From: Paratractidigestivibacter faecalis
GTDB taxonomy: Bacteria; Actinomycetota; Coriobacteriia; Coriobacteriales; Atopobiaceae
DNA: 64,000 nucleotides
NCBI RefSeq assembly: GCF_003416765.1
Contig: NZ_QSNG01000001.1
Coordinates: 1,514,742-1,578,741, forward strand
Direction of reading: 5' to 3'
Part shown: positions 25,697 through 34,079 of the stretch, one piece after another
How positions within the stretch are numbered: position 1 is the stretch's first letter
How the letters are laid out: each line of letters begins with the position of its first letter
Made by a program: the position numbers and the translations under genes
The notes under the pieces: generated by a model
Databases searched by the model: none
What the model saw: only the letters and a program-made list of their open reading frames with translations
What the model was told of the DNA's origin: nothing

Positions 25697-27626
25697 GGCC
25701 GTCGTCTGCTACGACGAGGCGCGCCCCGGCATGTACCTGCGCATCGAGGGGCAAGACATCGCCTCGTTCATGGCCTCGGCCGCATGGCGCGCCTGGCTGT
25801 ACTACCCGGCGAGCGCCGTCGACGGCACCGATCGCGACCGCATCCTACTCGACGGCGGCATGGGCCTTCGCGAGTGCCAGGACATGCTCGAGGCGATCAT
25901 GGAGGCCGACGGCCACGGCGTCGAGGTCGCGGTTGACCCGAGCTTCGGCGCCTTCGTGAACGCCGGCGAGACCTACATCCGCGAGCGCTCCGAGGTGGGG
26001 TTGGCCATCAAGGCGCAGACCGCCGAGGGCATCGCCGACGACCCCCAGCTGGGGCCGCGCTTCCGGGAGTTCCGCGACGTAGTGAACGCCTCGATGGTGC
26101 GTCCCCTGCGCGACCGGCAGATGCTCGACGCCTTCTTCATGGCGACGGTTGGGCGCGCGGCCGACTTCTCGGTGCCCGGCGCCGGCAAGACCGCGACGGT
26201 GCTCGGCGTGTTCGCCTACCTTCGCCATTTGGGGCTCGCGCGCCGCATCGTGGTGGTTTGCCCCAAGAACGGCTTCGAGTCGTGGGAGAAGGAGTGGGTC
26301 GCCACCTTCGGGGATAAGCTGCCTTTGAGCTGCTTCTCGCTGGGAGACCCCGCCATAGCGGCGATGTCGACCGAGCGCAGGCGCAACGCGCTGTCGCTCG
26401 ACAGCGGCGCGTGCAACCTGTTCACGTTCAACTACGAGTCGCTCTCGGGCTACGTGCGGGAGCTGCATGCCATCATCCCCGACCAGACCCTGCTCGTCTT
26501 CGACGAGGTGCACCGGGTGAAGGCCATCGGCGGCAGGCGCGCGGAAGCCGCGCTCGAGGCGGCCGACGGCGCGAAGTTCGTGATCGCCCTTACGGGAACG
26601 CCCATCCCGAACACCTACCAGGACATCTACAACCTGCTGCACATCCTGTACCCCGAGGACTACGACACGTTCTTCGGCTACGAGCCGGGCGAGCTCCGCG
26701 CGCCCGATGCGGACCTCCAGGCAAGCCTCAACGACAGCCTGGCGCCCTTCTTCTGCCGAACGAACAAGGACGAGCTCGGCGTGCCGCGCCCGGAGCCCGA
26801 CGAGATCGTGGAGGTCGAGGCGACGCCCGATGAGGACACATTGCTGCGAGTCCTGTACGCGTCTTGCCCCAACGCGCTCGCGAGGATCATACGCACCCTG
26901 CAGCTCGAGAGCGACCCCGAGATGCTCTGCTCTGCAGTGGACCCAGGCGACCTCGAGTACGTGCTCGACCAGGTCGGCGATGACTACTCGGATATCGACT
27001 ACGTCGACTTCTCGCAGACGTTCTACGAGGCCATCGAGCGAAGCCGCCCGAGCTCGAAGCTCGTGGCGTGCGAGCGGCTCGTGGAGCGCATCGTCGCCGA
27101 AGGCCGCCCCGTCATAGTATGGTGCATCTTCGTACGCAGCATCAGCAACCTCCGCCGCGACCTCGCCGCCATGGGGATTCCGGCAGAGGCGATCTACGGC
27201 GCCACGCCACAGGAAGAGAGACGCGAGATTCTGGACGACTTCCGCGCGGGGCGCTTCAGGGTGCTCGTGACCAACCCGCAGACGCTTGCCGAGTCGGTCT
27301 CTCTGCACAGCGTCTGCCACGACGCGGTGTATTTCGAGTACAGCTACAACTTGGTGCACCTGCTGCAGTCAAAGGACCGCATACACCGTCTGGGCCTGCC
27401 CGACGACCAGAAGACGCGCTACTACTTCATGCGCGAGAAGTTCATGCGCGACGGCAGGGAGCTATCCCTCGACGCCGTGATCTACGACCGCTTGAAGGAG
27501 AAGGAGCAGACGATGCTCGACGCCATCGACCGCGGCTGCCTTGAGGGCGGCTACCTCGATGACGAGGACCTGCGTATCGTCTTCGAGCGCCTGCTGGGAG
27601 AAGATGCCAAGAGCCTGGAATACTAA
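25683..27626 (+). CDS. SNF2-family helicase/translocase of the defence operon
   Basis: 647 residues from ATG 25683 (a GTG at 25674 is the alternative). Helicase motifs seen: FSVPGAGKTATVLGVFAYL (I) near residue 165, VVVCPKNGFESWEKEW (Ia), LLVFDEVHRVKAIGG (II), ALTGTPIPNTYQDIYNLL (III), then IVWCIFVRSISNLRRDL (IV), LVTNPQTLAESVSLHSVCHDAVYFE (V) and LLQSKDRIHRLG (VI). The N-terminal 150 residues have no known domain. SNF2 proteins without chromatin in bacteria are common in DISARM- and restriction-type defence as dsDNA translocases. Confidence 0.85.
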   Translation: MSAPRAVVCYDEARPGMYLRIEGQDIASFMASAAWRAWLYYPASAVDGTDRDRILLDGGMGLRECQDMLEAIMEADGHGVEVAVDPSFGAFVNAGETYIRERSEVGLAIKAQTAEGIADDPQLGPRFREFRDVVNASMVRPLRDRQMLDAFFMATVGRAADFSVPGAGKTATVLGVFAYLRHLGLARRIVVVCPKNGFESWEKEWVATFGDKLPLSCFSLGDPAIAAMSTERRRNALSLDSGACNLFTFNYESLSGYVRELHAIIPDQTLLVFDEVHRVKAIGGRRAEAALEAADGAKFVIALTGTPIPNTYQDIYNLLHILYPEDYDTFFGYEPGELRAPDADLQASLNDSLAPFFCRTNKDELGVPRPEPDEIVEVEATPDEDTLLRVLYASCPNALARIIRTLQLESDPEMLCSAVDPGDLEYVLDQVGDDYSDIDYVDFSQTFYEAIERSRPSSKLVACERLVERIVAEGRPVIVWCIFVRSISNLRRDLAAMGIPAEAIYGATPQEERREILDDFRAGRFRVLVTNPQTLAESVSLHSVCHDAVYFEYSYNLVHLLQSKDRIHRLGLPDDQKTRYYFMREKFMRDGRELSLDAVIYDRLKEKEQTMLDAIDRGCLEGGYLDDEDLRIVFERLLGEDAKSLEY

Positions 27627-27696
27627 GAGGCCGAACGGCGCACTGACGATATTGGCTCATAAGTAACAACTGCGAAGGAAAGATAGGGCTTTAAGG

Positions 27697-29400
27697 ATGG
27701 ATGCAGGAAAATCTACGATAAGCGGCGTGTTCAACGGATCGCGCCTGCTCGAAATACCTTTCTACCAAAGGGCGTACGTCTGGGGAGAAGAGCAATGGGA
27801 GCGCTTCCTCGGCGACATGGAGTTCGTCACGGCTTCGAAGCGACCTTATTTCCTGGGCTCGATCATCCTGAAGCAAGCCTCCTCCGGCAACACTTGGTCC
27901 GAGGTGTCCGAGGTTCGCACAGTCATCGACGGCCAGCAGCGCCTCACGACCATGGTCATCTTCTTCAAGGCACTCTGCGCGAGAATCGACGCCGATAGGC
28001 TGTTCGAGCGAGATTTCGTCCTGGAGACCGGCGAAGTCGCCTTGAGACATGGCAAGTACGACCGGCAGGATTTCGAGAAGGTCGTCAGCGCCACGGGCTG
28101 CGAGCCTGTCGAGGGCTCCTCGTCCATCGTCCTTGCCTACAACTATTTCCTCAAGAACATCGACCCAGAGAAGGTCGACAGGAACACGATCAAGTCGAAC
28201 GTCCAGTTCGTCTGCATCGATCTCACCGAGGGCGAGGACGAGCAGCAGATATTCGACACCATCAACTCGCTCGGGGTGCGCCTGACGACGGCGGAGCTCC
28301 TCAAGAACTACTTCTTCAACCGCGAGAACGAGCAGGCGTTCAAGGAGTGCTGGGAGGACGTCTTCGAACCCACGGCGGAGAAGAGGGAGTATTGGGAGCA
28401 GGAGGTCGTTACCGGGCGCATCAAGCGCACGCTCGTCGACCTGTTCTTCGACGCGTTCCTCCAGATCCTGGTTCAGGACAAGAAGCGCGGCGTCACGACC
28501 GAGGACAAGCTCTTCTATTCGCGCACGTCCAACCTCTTCCAGTCCTACAAGGACTTCATCGGCAGGTACTGCAACGGAGACAAGGACGAGATCCTCGACA
28601 GCATGAAGGCGTATGCCGAGGTGTTCGAGTCCACGTTCGACCCCGGCTACTGCGACGCGGACATCCCCTCCGCTCCCGGCGTCGAGCGCCTGAACGTGCT
28701 GATATTCGGCCTCAAGAACTCGACGCTCATCCCGTACGTGCTCTACGTTCGCAAGAACGCGGAGTCTTCGGGCGAGGAATCCGAGGTCTTCGCCCTGCTT
28801 GAGAGCTACATCGTCCGCCGAACGCTGGTTCAGGCGACCACGAAGAACTACAACAGGCTGTTCACCTCGCTGATCCTGAACGAGGTGAAGGACGCGGAGG
28901 CCCTGAGGAAGGCTCTCGAAGCCAACGAAGAGGCGACGACGTACATGCCCGGCGACGCCGAGGTTCGAGCGGCGTTCGAGGAATCGTGTCTGTACAACCT
29001 CCAGTCCAAGGGCGTTCTCTATCTGTTGGAAAGCGCCATTCGTCCGGGCATGAGCAGCACGGCCCTGCTCGGGTTCAACCAGTACACCCTCGAGCACATG
29101 ATGCCCAAGAAGTGGCGCAACAAATGGGGAGCCCTCGACGATGAGGCTGCCACGCGAAGGGACAGGAAGCTCCTCACGCTCGGCAACCTCGCCATCATCA
29201 CGCATTCGCTCAACGCCTCCATCCGCGATGCCGATTGGCCCACCAAGAAGCAGGGAAAGGGATACAAGGACGGTCTTGCCCTCTGCGCCGCCGGCCTTGC
29301 GACCATGGCCGGCGCCCTGGAGAAGGAGTCTTGGGGCGAGGGCGATATCGCAGAGCGCGCCGAATGGCTTGCGGACAAGGCGTTGGAGGTCTGGCGTTAA
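27697..29400 (+). CDS. GmrSD-type DUF262/DUF1524 protein
   Basis: 567 residues. N-terminal DUF262 (ParB-like NTPase fold): LLEIPFYQRAYVWGEEQWER at residues 14-33 and VIDGQQRLTTMVIFFKAL at 70-87, both hallmark boxes. A helical middle with IFDTINSLGVRLTTAELLKN near 186. C-terminal DUF1524 HNH-like nuclease: YTLEHMMPKKWRNKWG near 463 and LGNLAIITHSLNASI. In GmrSD the two parts cut glucosyl-hydroxymethylcytosine DNA in an NTP-dependent way; related fused proteins act in SspE and other systems. It begins 70 bp after the helicase gene and is the last gene of the operon, converging on the RHH gene of the integration module. Confidence 0.85.
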   Translation: MDAGKSTISGVFNGSRLLEIPFYQRAYVWGEEQWERFLGDMEFVTASKRPYFLGSIILKQASSGNTWSEVSEVRTVIDGQQRLTTMVIFFKALCARIDADRLFERDFVLETGEVALRHGKYDRQDFEKVVSATGCEPVEGSSSIVLAYNYFLKNIDPEKVDRNTIKSNVQFVCIDLTEGEDEQQIFDTINSLGVRLTTAELLKNYFFNRENEQAFKECWEDVFEPTAEKREYWEQEVVTGRIKRTLVDLFFDAFLQILVQDKKRGVTTEDKLFYSRTSNLFQSYKDFIGRYCNGDKDEILDSMKAYAEVFESTFDPGYCDADIPSAPGVERLNVLIFGLKNSTLIPYVLYVRKNAESSGEESEVFALLESYIVRRTLVQATTKNYNRLFTSLILNEVKDAEALRKALEANEEATTYMPGDAEVRAAFEESCLYNLQSKGVLYLLESAIRPGMSSTALLGFNQYTLEHMMPKKWRNKWGALDDEAATRRDRKLLTLGNLAIITHSLNASIRDADWPTKKQGKGYKDGLALCAAGLATMAGALEKESWGEGDIAERAEWLADKALEVWR

Positions 29401-29403
29401 ACC

Positions 29404-29829
29404 TTACATGCGCCCCATCTCGAAGATGCTTGCGGTGTCGGAGCCCGCATCCATGACGGATGTTGTCGGCTCTTCCAAATGCGAGGTTTGCGGTGGCGCT
29501 TCCGTCACTGGTGCCTCAACCACCTCGCCGAGCGCCAGGAAGAACCTCATCACGAGCTCGATCCTCTGCTGCAGGGACTCGCTCAGCTCGCCGTAGGAGG
29601 CCGCCAGCCGGACCTCCTTGGACAACTCCGCCATCGAGTCCTTCAACGCCTTCTGCACGCTTACAGAGGGCCTCACTTCGACCTGGGTATCGGTGAGCTT
29701 GGCGATGATGTAGTCCTGCCTGCTCATGCCGCTCCAGGCTGCCATCTCGCATATGAGCTTGTGCTCCTCGGGCGTGCAGCGAAACGCCATCGTCTTGCTG
29801 CGCTTGCGGGCGCTGTTCTCGCACGGCAT
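29404..29829 (-). CDS. RHH-type protein beside integrase, element 2 copy
   Basis: 141 residues from ATG 29829, five bases after the integrase stop. After MPCENSARKRSKT comes MAFRCTPEEHKLICEMAAWS then GMSRQDYIIAKLTD, a ribbon-helix-helix pattern resembling MobC-like proteins, followed by a helical part and a Ser/Thr/Glu-rich tail ending in FEMGRM. The gene is intact here, whereas the element 1 copy is disrupted. It ends three bases from the converging DUF262 gene. Role unknown; likely an accessory of excision or transfer. Confidence 0.7.
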   Translation of the reverse strand: MPCENSARKRSKTMAFRCTPEEHKLICEMAAWSGMSRQDYIIAKLTDTQVEVRPSVSVQKALKDSMAELSKEVRLAASYGELSESLQQRIELVMRFFLALGEVVEAPVTEAPPQTSHLEEPTTSVMDAGSDTASIFEMGRM

Positions 29830-29834
29830 CTTGC

Positions 29835-30905
29835 TTACCCCCTCGCTCCATCGAGCGCGGCGGCCATCTCGTCCTGCTTCGTGGGGAACAGGTGCGCGTA
29901 GCGGTAGGTGATGTCCACCGCCTCGTGGCCCATGCGCTCGGCGATGGCCAGCGCGGAGAAGCCCATCTCGATCAGCAGGCTCACGTGGCTGTGGCGTATG
30001 TCGTGTATGCGGATGCGCTTCACGCCCGACGCTTTGCACCCGCGCTCCATCTCGTGGGCCAGGAAGTGCTTGGTCACGGCGAACAGGCGCTCGTCGGGGG
30101 CGACATCGTCGCGCATCTCGATGAAGTCCGCCATCTCGTCGCGAAGGAAGGCGGGCATGACGATCGTGCGCACGGACTTGGGCGTCTTGGGGTCGGTCAC
30201 GGTGTCCACGCCGTGGAGGCTCTGGTACGACTTGTTGATGCGCAGCCGCGAGCTATCCAGCATGAAGTCGGACGGCGTGAGCGCCAGGAGCTCGCCGCAG
30301 CGTATGCCCGTCCAGTACAGCAGCTCGAAGGCGTGGAACGACAGCGGCTTGTCCATGACCGCCTCGCTGAACCTCAGGTACTCGTCCTTGGTCCAGAACT
30401 GCATCTCGCCGCCCTTCTTCGAGCCTATCTTGTCGACCCTGCGCACCGGGTTGTCGGCAAGGCCGTAGTAGCGCTCAGCGTGGTTGAAGATGGCGTTGAG
30501 CTGGTTGTTCACCGTGCGCAGGTACGTCGGCGCCCAGGGCTTCCCGTCGGCGTCCCGGTGCTCGGTGAGCTCGTTCTGCCACCTGATGACGTCGATCGGT
30601 CTCACGTCGCACATGCGCATGTCCCCGAAGAACGGCACGAGCTTGTCGTTGATGATGTACTCCTTGGTGATCCACGTGTGCTCGCGTATGCGCGGCTTCA
30701 CCTCGGAGGCGTACACCTCGACGAACTCGGAGAACGTCATGTCCATGGCCCCGCCGTTAAGGCTCTTGAACTGGCCCTCCCACACTGCGGCCTCCACCTC
30801 GGAGGAGAAGCCGCGCTTCGTCTTGTGGCGCTTCGAGCCGCGGGCGTCGCGGTAGTAGCACTGCACGTAGAACGTGCCGTTGTTGTCGTCCTTGTACACG
30901 GGCAT
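29835..30905 (-). CDS. Tyrosine recombinase (integrase), element 2
   Basis: 356 residues, close relative of the element 1 integrase over the whole length. N-terminal arm-binding domain TFYVQCYYRDARGSKRHKTKR, core-binding domain, and catalytic residues in TGIRCGELLALTPSDF, HDIRHSHVSLLIEMG and ITYRYAHLF. It should recombine the guaA 3'-end site at 32282-32293. It begins one base after the excisionase stop. Confidence 0.92.
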   Translation of the reverse strand: MPVYKDDNNGTFYVQCYYRDARGSKRHKTKRGFSSEVEAAVWEGQFKSLNGGAMDMTFSEFVEVYASEVKPRIREHTWITKEYIINDKLVPFFGDMRMCDVRPIDVIRWQNELTEHRDADGKPWAPTYLRTVNNQLNAIFNHAERYYGLADNPVRRVDKIGSKKGGEMQFWTKDEYLRFSEAVMDKPLSFHAFELLYWTGIRCGELLALTPSDFMLDSSRLRINKSYQSLHGVDTVTDPKTPKSVRTIVMPAFLRDEMADFIEMRDDVAPDERLFAVTKHFLAHEMERGCKASGVKRIRIHDIRHSHVSLLIEMGFSALAIAERMGHEAVDITYRYAHLFPTKQDEMAAALDGARG

Positions 30906-30906
30906 G

Positions 30907-31110
30907 TCAGTCCACCTCCGGGAAGTACAGGGCGTCGAAGACGTCGCTTCGAACGCGTCCGCGGATAACCACGCGCCCGCGCGCCTCCTGCTCGGCGTTT
31001 ATCTTCCTGATCACCTCGTAGGCGCTGCCTTTCTTGATCCTCAGCAGCTCCGCGACCTCGTCGGCGTCCAGCATGTGCGGCCTCGGCGTCTTTGCCACCT
31101 TCTCGTCCAT
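30907..31110 (-). CDS. Excisionase-like HTH protein, element 2
   Basis: 67 residues from ATG 31110 behind AGGAGG. LDADEVAELLRIKKGSAYEVIRKIN followed by VVIRGRVRSDVFDALYFPE, nearly the same as the element 1 protein. First gene of xis-int-RHH, divergent from the XRE gene. Confidence 0.85.
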   Translation of the reverse strand: MDEKVAKTPRPHMLDADEVAELLRIKKGSAYEVIRKINAEQEARGRVVIRGRVRSDVFDALYFPEVD

Positions 31111-31128
31111 GGCTCCTCCTATCAATAG

Positions 31129-31209
31129 CGTACATATACGTACGGTTTACAGATTCAGAGTAAACGTACGTATCTGTACTGTCAATAGAATTGCGTACAT
31201 TTGCGTACG
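31129..31209. promoter_or_regulatory. Three CGTAC-N6-GTACG operators, element 2
   Basis: Palindromes at 31129-31144 (CGTACATATACGTACG), 31165-31180 (last base T) and 31194-31209. The spacing is the same as in element 1 (36 and 29 bp), and the middle site keeps the same imperfect last base and the same GTATCT centre. Confidence 0.75.
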
Positions 31210-31250
31210 CTGGTAAGATGTGCTGGTACGTGATTCCAGGAGGAGGACGC

Positions 31251-31664
31251 ATGTCCGTAGGCGAGAACATAAGGCGGTACCGCAAGTTGCGCGGCATGAC
31301 GCAGGCGCAGCTCGCCGAGTCCGTCGGGCTGACCGAGGGGGCCGTGCGCCACTACGAGAGCGGCATCCGCGCCGTGAGGCCCGAGCTGCTCGAGTCCATC
31401 GCCGCAACGCTCGGCGTGTCCGTCAGCGCCCTCAAGGATTACGGCGTCGAGACCGCGGGCGACCTCATGTCACTGCTCGTTCGGCTCGAGGACTCCTTCG
31501 GCATCGTGCCCGCAGGCGACGGGCTGGGCCTCTCCCTGAACGCCAAGGCTCCGCACGCGGCCAAAGCGGCGACGGCGATCAAGCTATGGGCCGAGAAGCG
31601 CGCGCAGCTCGAGAACGGCGAGATCGACGCCGACGAGTACGAGGACTGGAAAGCCTCGCTGTAG
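31251..31664 (+). CDS. XRE-family repressor, element 2
   Basis: 137 residues from ATG 31251 behind AGGAGGAGG. HTH at residues 6-54 (NIRRYRKLRGMTQAQLAESV, then GLTEGAVRHYESGIRAVRPE), C-terminal KLWAEKRAQLENGEIDADEYEDWKASL. Same length as the element 1 repressor. Because both operator sets share their half-sites, the two repressors may cross-regulate. Confidence 0.88.
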   Translation: MSVGENIRRYRKLRGMTQAQLAESVGLTEGAVRHYESGIRAVRPELLESIAATLGVSVSALKDYGVETAGDLMSLLVRLEDSFGIVPAGDGLGLSLNAKAPHAAKAATAIKLWAEKRAQLENGEIDADEYEDWKASL

Positions 31665-31752
31665 CGGCTCTCCGCATTTCTCAATCAACGCAACCGAATC
31701 AGGACGCCAAGCTAGGCGGTGAGCGCCGCTCGCACCTGCGTATGCTGAGTTT

Positions 31753-32123
31753 TTACTCCCCATTGCATGCAAAGGCATTCTCGGCGCACCTGGGGAGTAA
31801 ATGATGCGGTGGCTTACATGGCGGCACACGGCGGTACCCCGTGGCATTTCCCCTGATTACTCCCGCTTTCCTTGACGCGGTGAGATTCTTTACTCCCCAT
31901 TAACCACCTGGGGAAACGCCGTGCGGAGACTGCCGAAAGGCCGATTGAGTTCGATTTGAGTTTCACGGAGCCCGAAACAGCCCCGTTTGGCCCTCGGGGA
32001 CAAAAATCGAGCGCCTACTCACTTGGGATAAATCCTTACTCCCATTCCTCCGAATGCCGCACCGTACCTTGCTGTCTTGAAACACGGGGAGTAAATGGCG
32101 AAATCGCAGGTGAAAGGGAGTAA
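31753..32123. repeat. Array of TTACTCCC repeats next to att of element 2
   Basis: TTACTCCC at 31753, 31857, 31890 and 32036, and inverted (GGGAGTAA) at 31792, 32087 and 32116, with a partial TTACTCAC near 32180. They fill the 617-bp gene-free stretch between the XRE gene and guaA. The equivalent repeats in element 1 are TTATTCCC. Confidence 0.65.
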
Positions 32124-32138
32124 AACGGCAAAGAAAAA

Positions 32139-32166
32139 GCCTCCGTCCCAGCACGGGAACGGAGGC
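32139..32166. terminator. Hairpin before the guaA att site
   Basis: GCCTCCGTCCC and GGGAACGGAGGC pair with one bulged base around GCAC; located like the element 1 hairpin at 14063-14090. It may shield guaA or the element from read-through. Confidence 0.55.
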
Positions 32167-32281
32167 CAGATTATCGTATTTACTCACCAATGTCGCTGGT
32201 GGCTTTGCCGTGACTATCGTACGAAACGAAACTCAGCAGCACAGTGCGGCACTCAAAAGTGCAGGTCAGAACCCTGTCAAC

Positions 32282-32293
32282 CTACTCCCACTC
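32282..32293. other. att core at the guaA 3' end
   Basis: CTACTCCCACTC is the complement of the last three guaA codons and its stop (Glu-Trp-Glu-stop). It matches the element 1 end site TTATTCCCACTC. The 3' end of guaA is a known insertion hot spot for tyrosine-recombinase islands. The element restores the guaA reading frame. Confidence 0.7.
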
Positions 32294-33883
32294 AATCGTC
32301 GCGGGCGGCTTGCTCGTGATGTCGTAGCACACGCGGTTGGCGCCAGGGACCTCGGCAACAATGCGGCCGGAAATGCGGGCCAGCACGTCGTAGGGCAGCT
32401 TGGCCCAGTCGGCCGTCATGGCGTCGCTGGACTCCACGGCGCGCAGGATGATCGGGCGCTGGTAGGTGCGTTCGTCTCCCATGACGCCGACGGACTTGAT
32501 GTCGGGAAGTACCGCAAAGTACTGCCAGCAGGAGTGCTCGGAGTTGCGCTCGCCGGTCTTCTCAAAGAGGCGCTGGTTGTAGGCGTCAAGCTCCTCGCGC
32601 ACGATGGCGTCGGCGCCCTTCAGGATCTCCAGCTTCTCCTTGTCCACCGCACCGATGATGCGGATGGCCAGGCCGGGGCCGGGGAACGGCTGGCGGAAGA
32701 CGATGTGCTCGGGCAGGCCAAGGGCCAGACCCAGCGCGCGGACCTCGTCCTTGAAGAAGTGGTCAAGCGGCTCGATGAGGTCAAAGCTCACGCCCTCGGG
32801 GAAGGGGATGAGGTTGTGATGGCTCTTGATGGTGGACGCCTTGCCGCCCGTCTTGCGCGCGCCGGACTCGATGATGTCCGGGTAGATGGTGCCCTGGGCC
32901 AGGAACTTCACCGGCTTGCCATCGGTCTCCAGCTGCTGGGCAACGGCGAAGAACTCCTTCCAGAACTGCGTGCCGATGATGCGGCGCTTCTCCTCGGGCT
33001 CGGTCACACCGGCGAGAAGCTCGGCGTAGCGGTCCTCGGCGTGGACATGGATGAAGTCGACGTCAAACTGCTTGGTGAAGACCTCCTCGACCTGCTCGGG
33101 CTCGTTCTTGCGCAGCAGGCCGTGGTTGATGAAGACGCAGGTCATCTGCTTGCCGATGGCGCGGGCGCCGAGGGCGGCCACCACGGAGGAGTCCACACCG
33201 CCGGAGAGGGCCAGAATGACGCGGTCGTCGCCGACCTTCTCGCGGAACTCGTTGGTCATGGTCTCAACGAGGTTGTCCATGCTCCAGTTCTTCTCCAGCC
33301 CGCAGATGGAGAAGAGGAAGTTGGAGAGGATCTGCTGGCCGTGCTCGGTGTGCTTGACCTCGGGGTGGAACTGGGTGGTGTAGATCCTGCGCTCGGCGTT
33401 CTCCATGGCGGCCACGGGGCAGACGTCGGTGGAGGCGGTGACGGTGAAGCCCTCCGGGACCTCGCAGACGGAGTCGCGGTGGCTCATCCACACGGTCTGC
33501 TTGAGCGGCGTGGAGTTGAAGAGGACGGAGTCATGGTCGCGCTCGATGGTGGCCGGGCCGTACTCGCCGATCTCGGAGTGGGCGACCTTGCCGCCCAGCG
33601 TCACGGCCGTAATCTGGTGACCGTAGCAGAAGCCGAGCACGGGAACGCCCAGCTCGAAGATGGCCGGGTCGACGCGCGGCGCGTCCTCGGCGTAGACGGA
33701 GGCGGGACCGCCGGAGAGGATGAGCGCAGACGGGGCCATCTCGCGCAGCTCATCGGCAGAGATGTCGCACGGGACGATCTCAGAGTAGACGTTGAGGTCG
33801 CGCACGCGACGCGCGATCAGCTGGCCGTACTGGGCGCCAAAGTCCAGGACGGCCACGAACTGCTTGGTGCTTGCTTGGCTCAT
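32282..33883 (-). CDS. guaA: GMP synthase (glutamine-hydrolysing)
   Basis: 533 residues from ATG 33883; a longer start at 33940 is less likely because GGAGG precedes 33883. Converts XMP, ATP and glutamine to GMP. Seen: class I amidotransferase part with nucleophile in LGFCYGHQ near residue 85 and FHPEVKHTEHG near 174; ATP-pyrophosphatase loop ALSGGVDSSVV near 230; and C-terminal dimerisation part ending in VCYDITSKPPATIEWE. Complete and normal in length. Its last codons are the attachment site of element 2. The 196 bp upstream are shared with the divergent LCP gene. Confidence 0.97.
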   Translation of the reverse strand: MSQASTKQFVAVLDFGAQYGQLIARRVRDLNVYSEIVPCDISADELREMAPSALILSGGPASVYAEDAPRVDPAIFELGVPVLGFCYGHQITAVTLGGKVAHSEIGEYGPATIERDHDSVLFNSTPLKQTVWMSHRDSVCEVPEGFTVTASTDVCPVAAMENAERRIYTTQFHPEVKHTEHGQQILSNFLFSICGLEKNWSMDNLVETMTNEFREKVGDDRVILALSGGVDSSVVAALGARAIGKQMTCVFINHGLLRKNEPEQVEEVFTKQFDVDFIHVHAEDRYAELLAGVTEPEEKRRIIGTQFWKEFFAVAQQLETDGKPVKFLAQGTIYPDIIESGARKTGGKASTIKSHHNLIPFPEGVSFDLIEPLDHFFKDEVRALGLALGLPEHIVFRQPFPGPGLAIRIIGAVDKEKLEILKGADAIVREELDAYNQRLFEKTGERNSEHSCWQYFAVLPDIKSVGVMGDERTYQRPIILRAVESSDAMTADWAKLPYDVLARISGRIVAEVPGANRVCYDITSKPPATIEWE

Positions 33884-34079
33884 GTATCCTCCGCTTTCGA
33901 AGACCAAATGCTCCAATCGGGCTTTTTCCTTAGTCATCATACGTTACTCCAGTTAGGCATTTTTTGGGCGATAGCTGCTTTTTTGTCCACCTTCACGCCC
34001 TGCACACTCCCCTCCCCTATTCTTGTTGGGTTTACTGAACAGCAGCGACCCCGAGCCGCACTGACAGGAAGGGCCTCTT

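Larger units (their letters stand above)
17034..32293. mobile_element. Element 2: guaA-integrated island with defence cargo
   Basis: The right end is set by the guaA att core. The left part begins with a truncated copy of the element 1 small gene, so the backbone that should precede it (mob, par) is missing and replaced by the tet(W) segment. Cargo 17454-29400, integration module 29404-31664, att region to 32293. Confidence 0.55.

Noticed and set aside
33884-34079. Purine riboswitch before guaA
   Set aside because: No conserved purine-aptamer loops or terminator are visible in the short leader.
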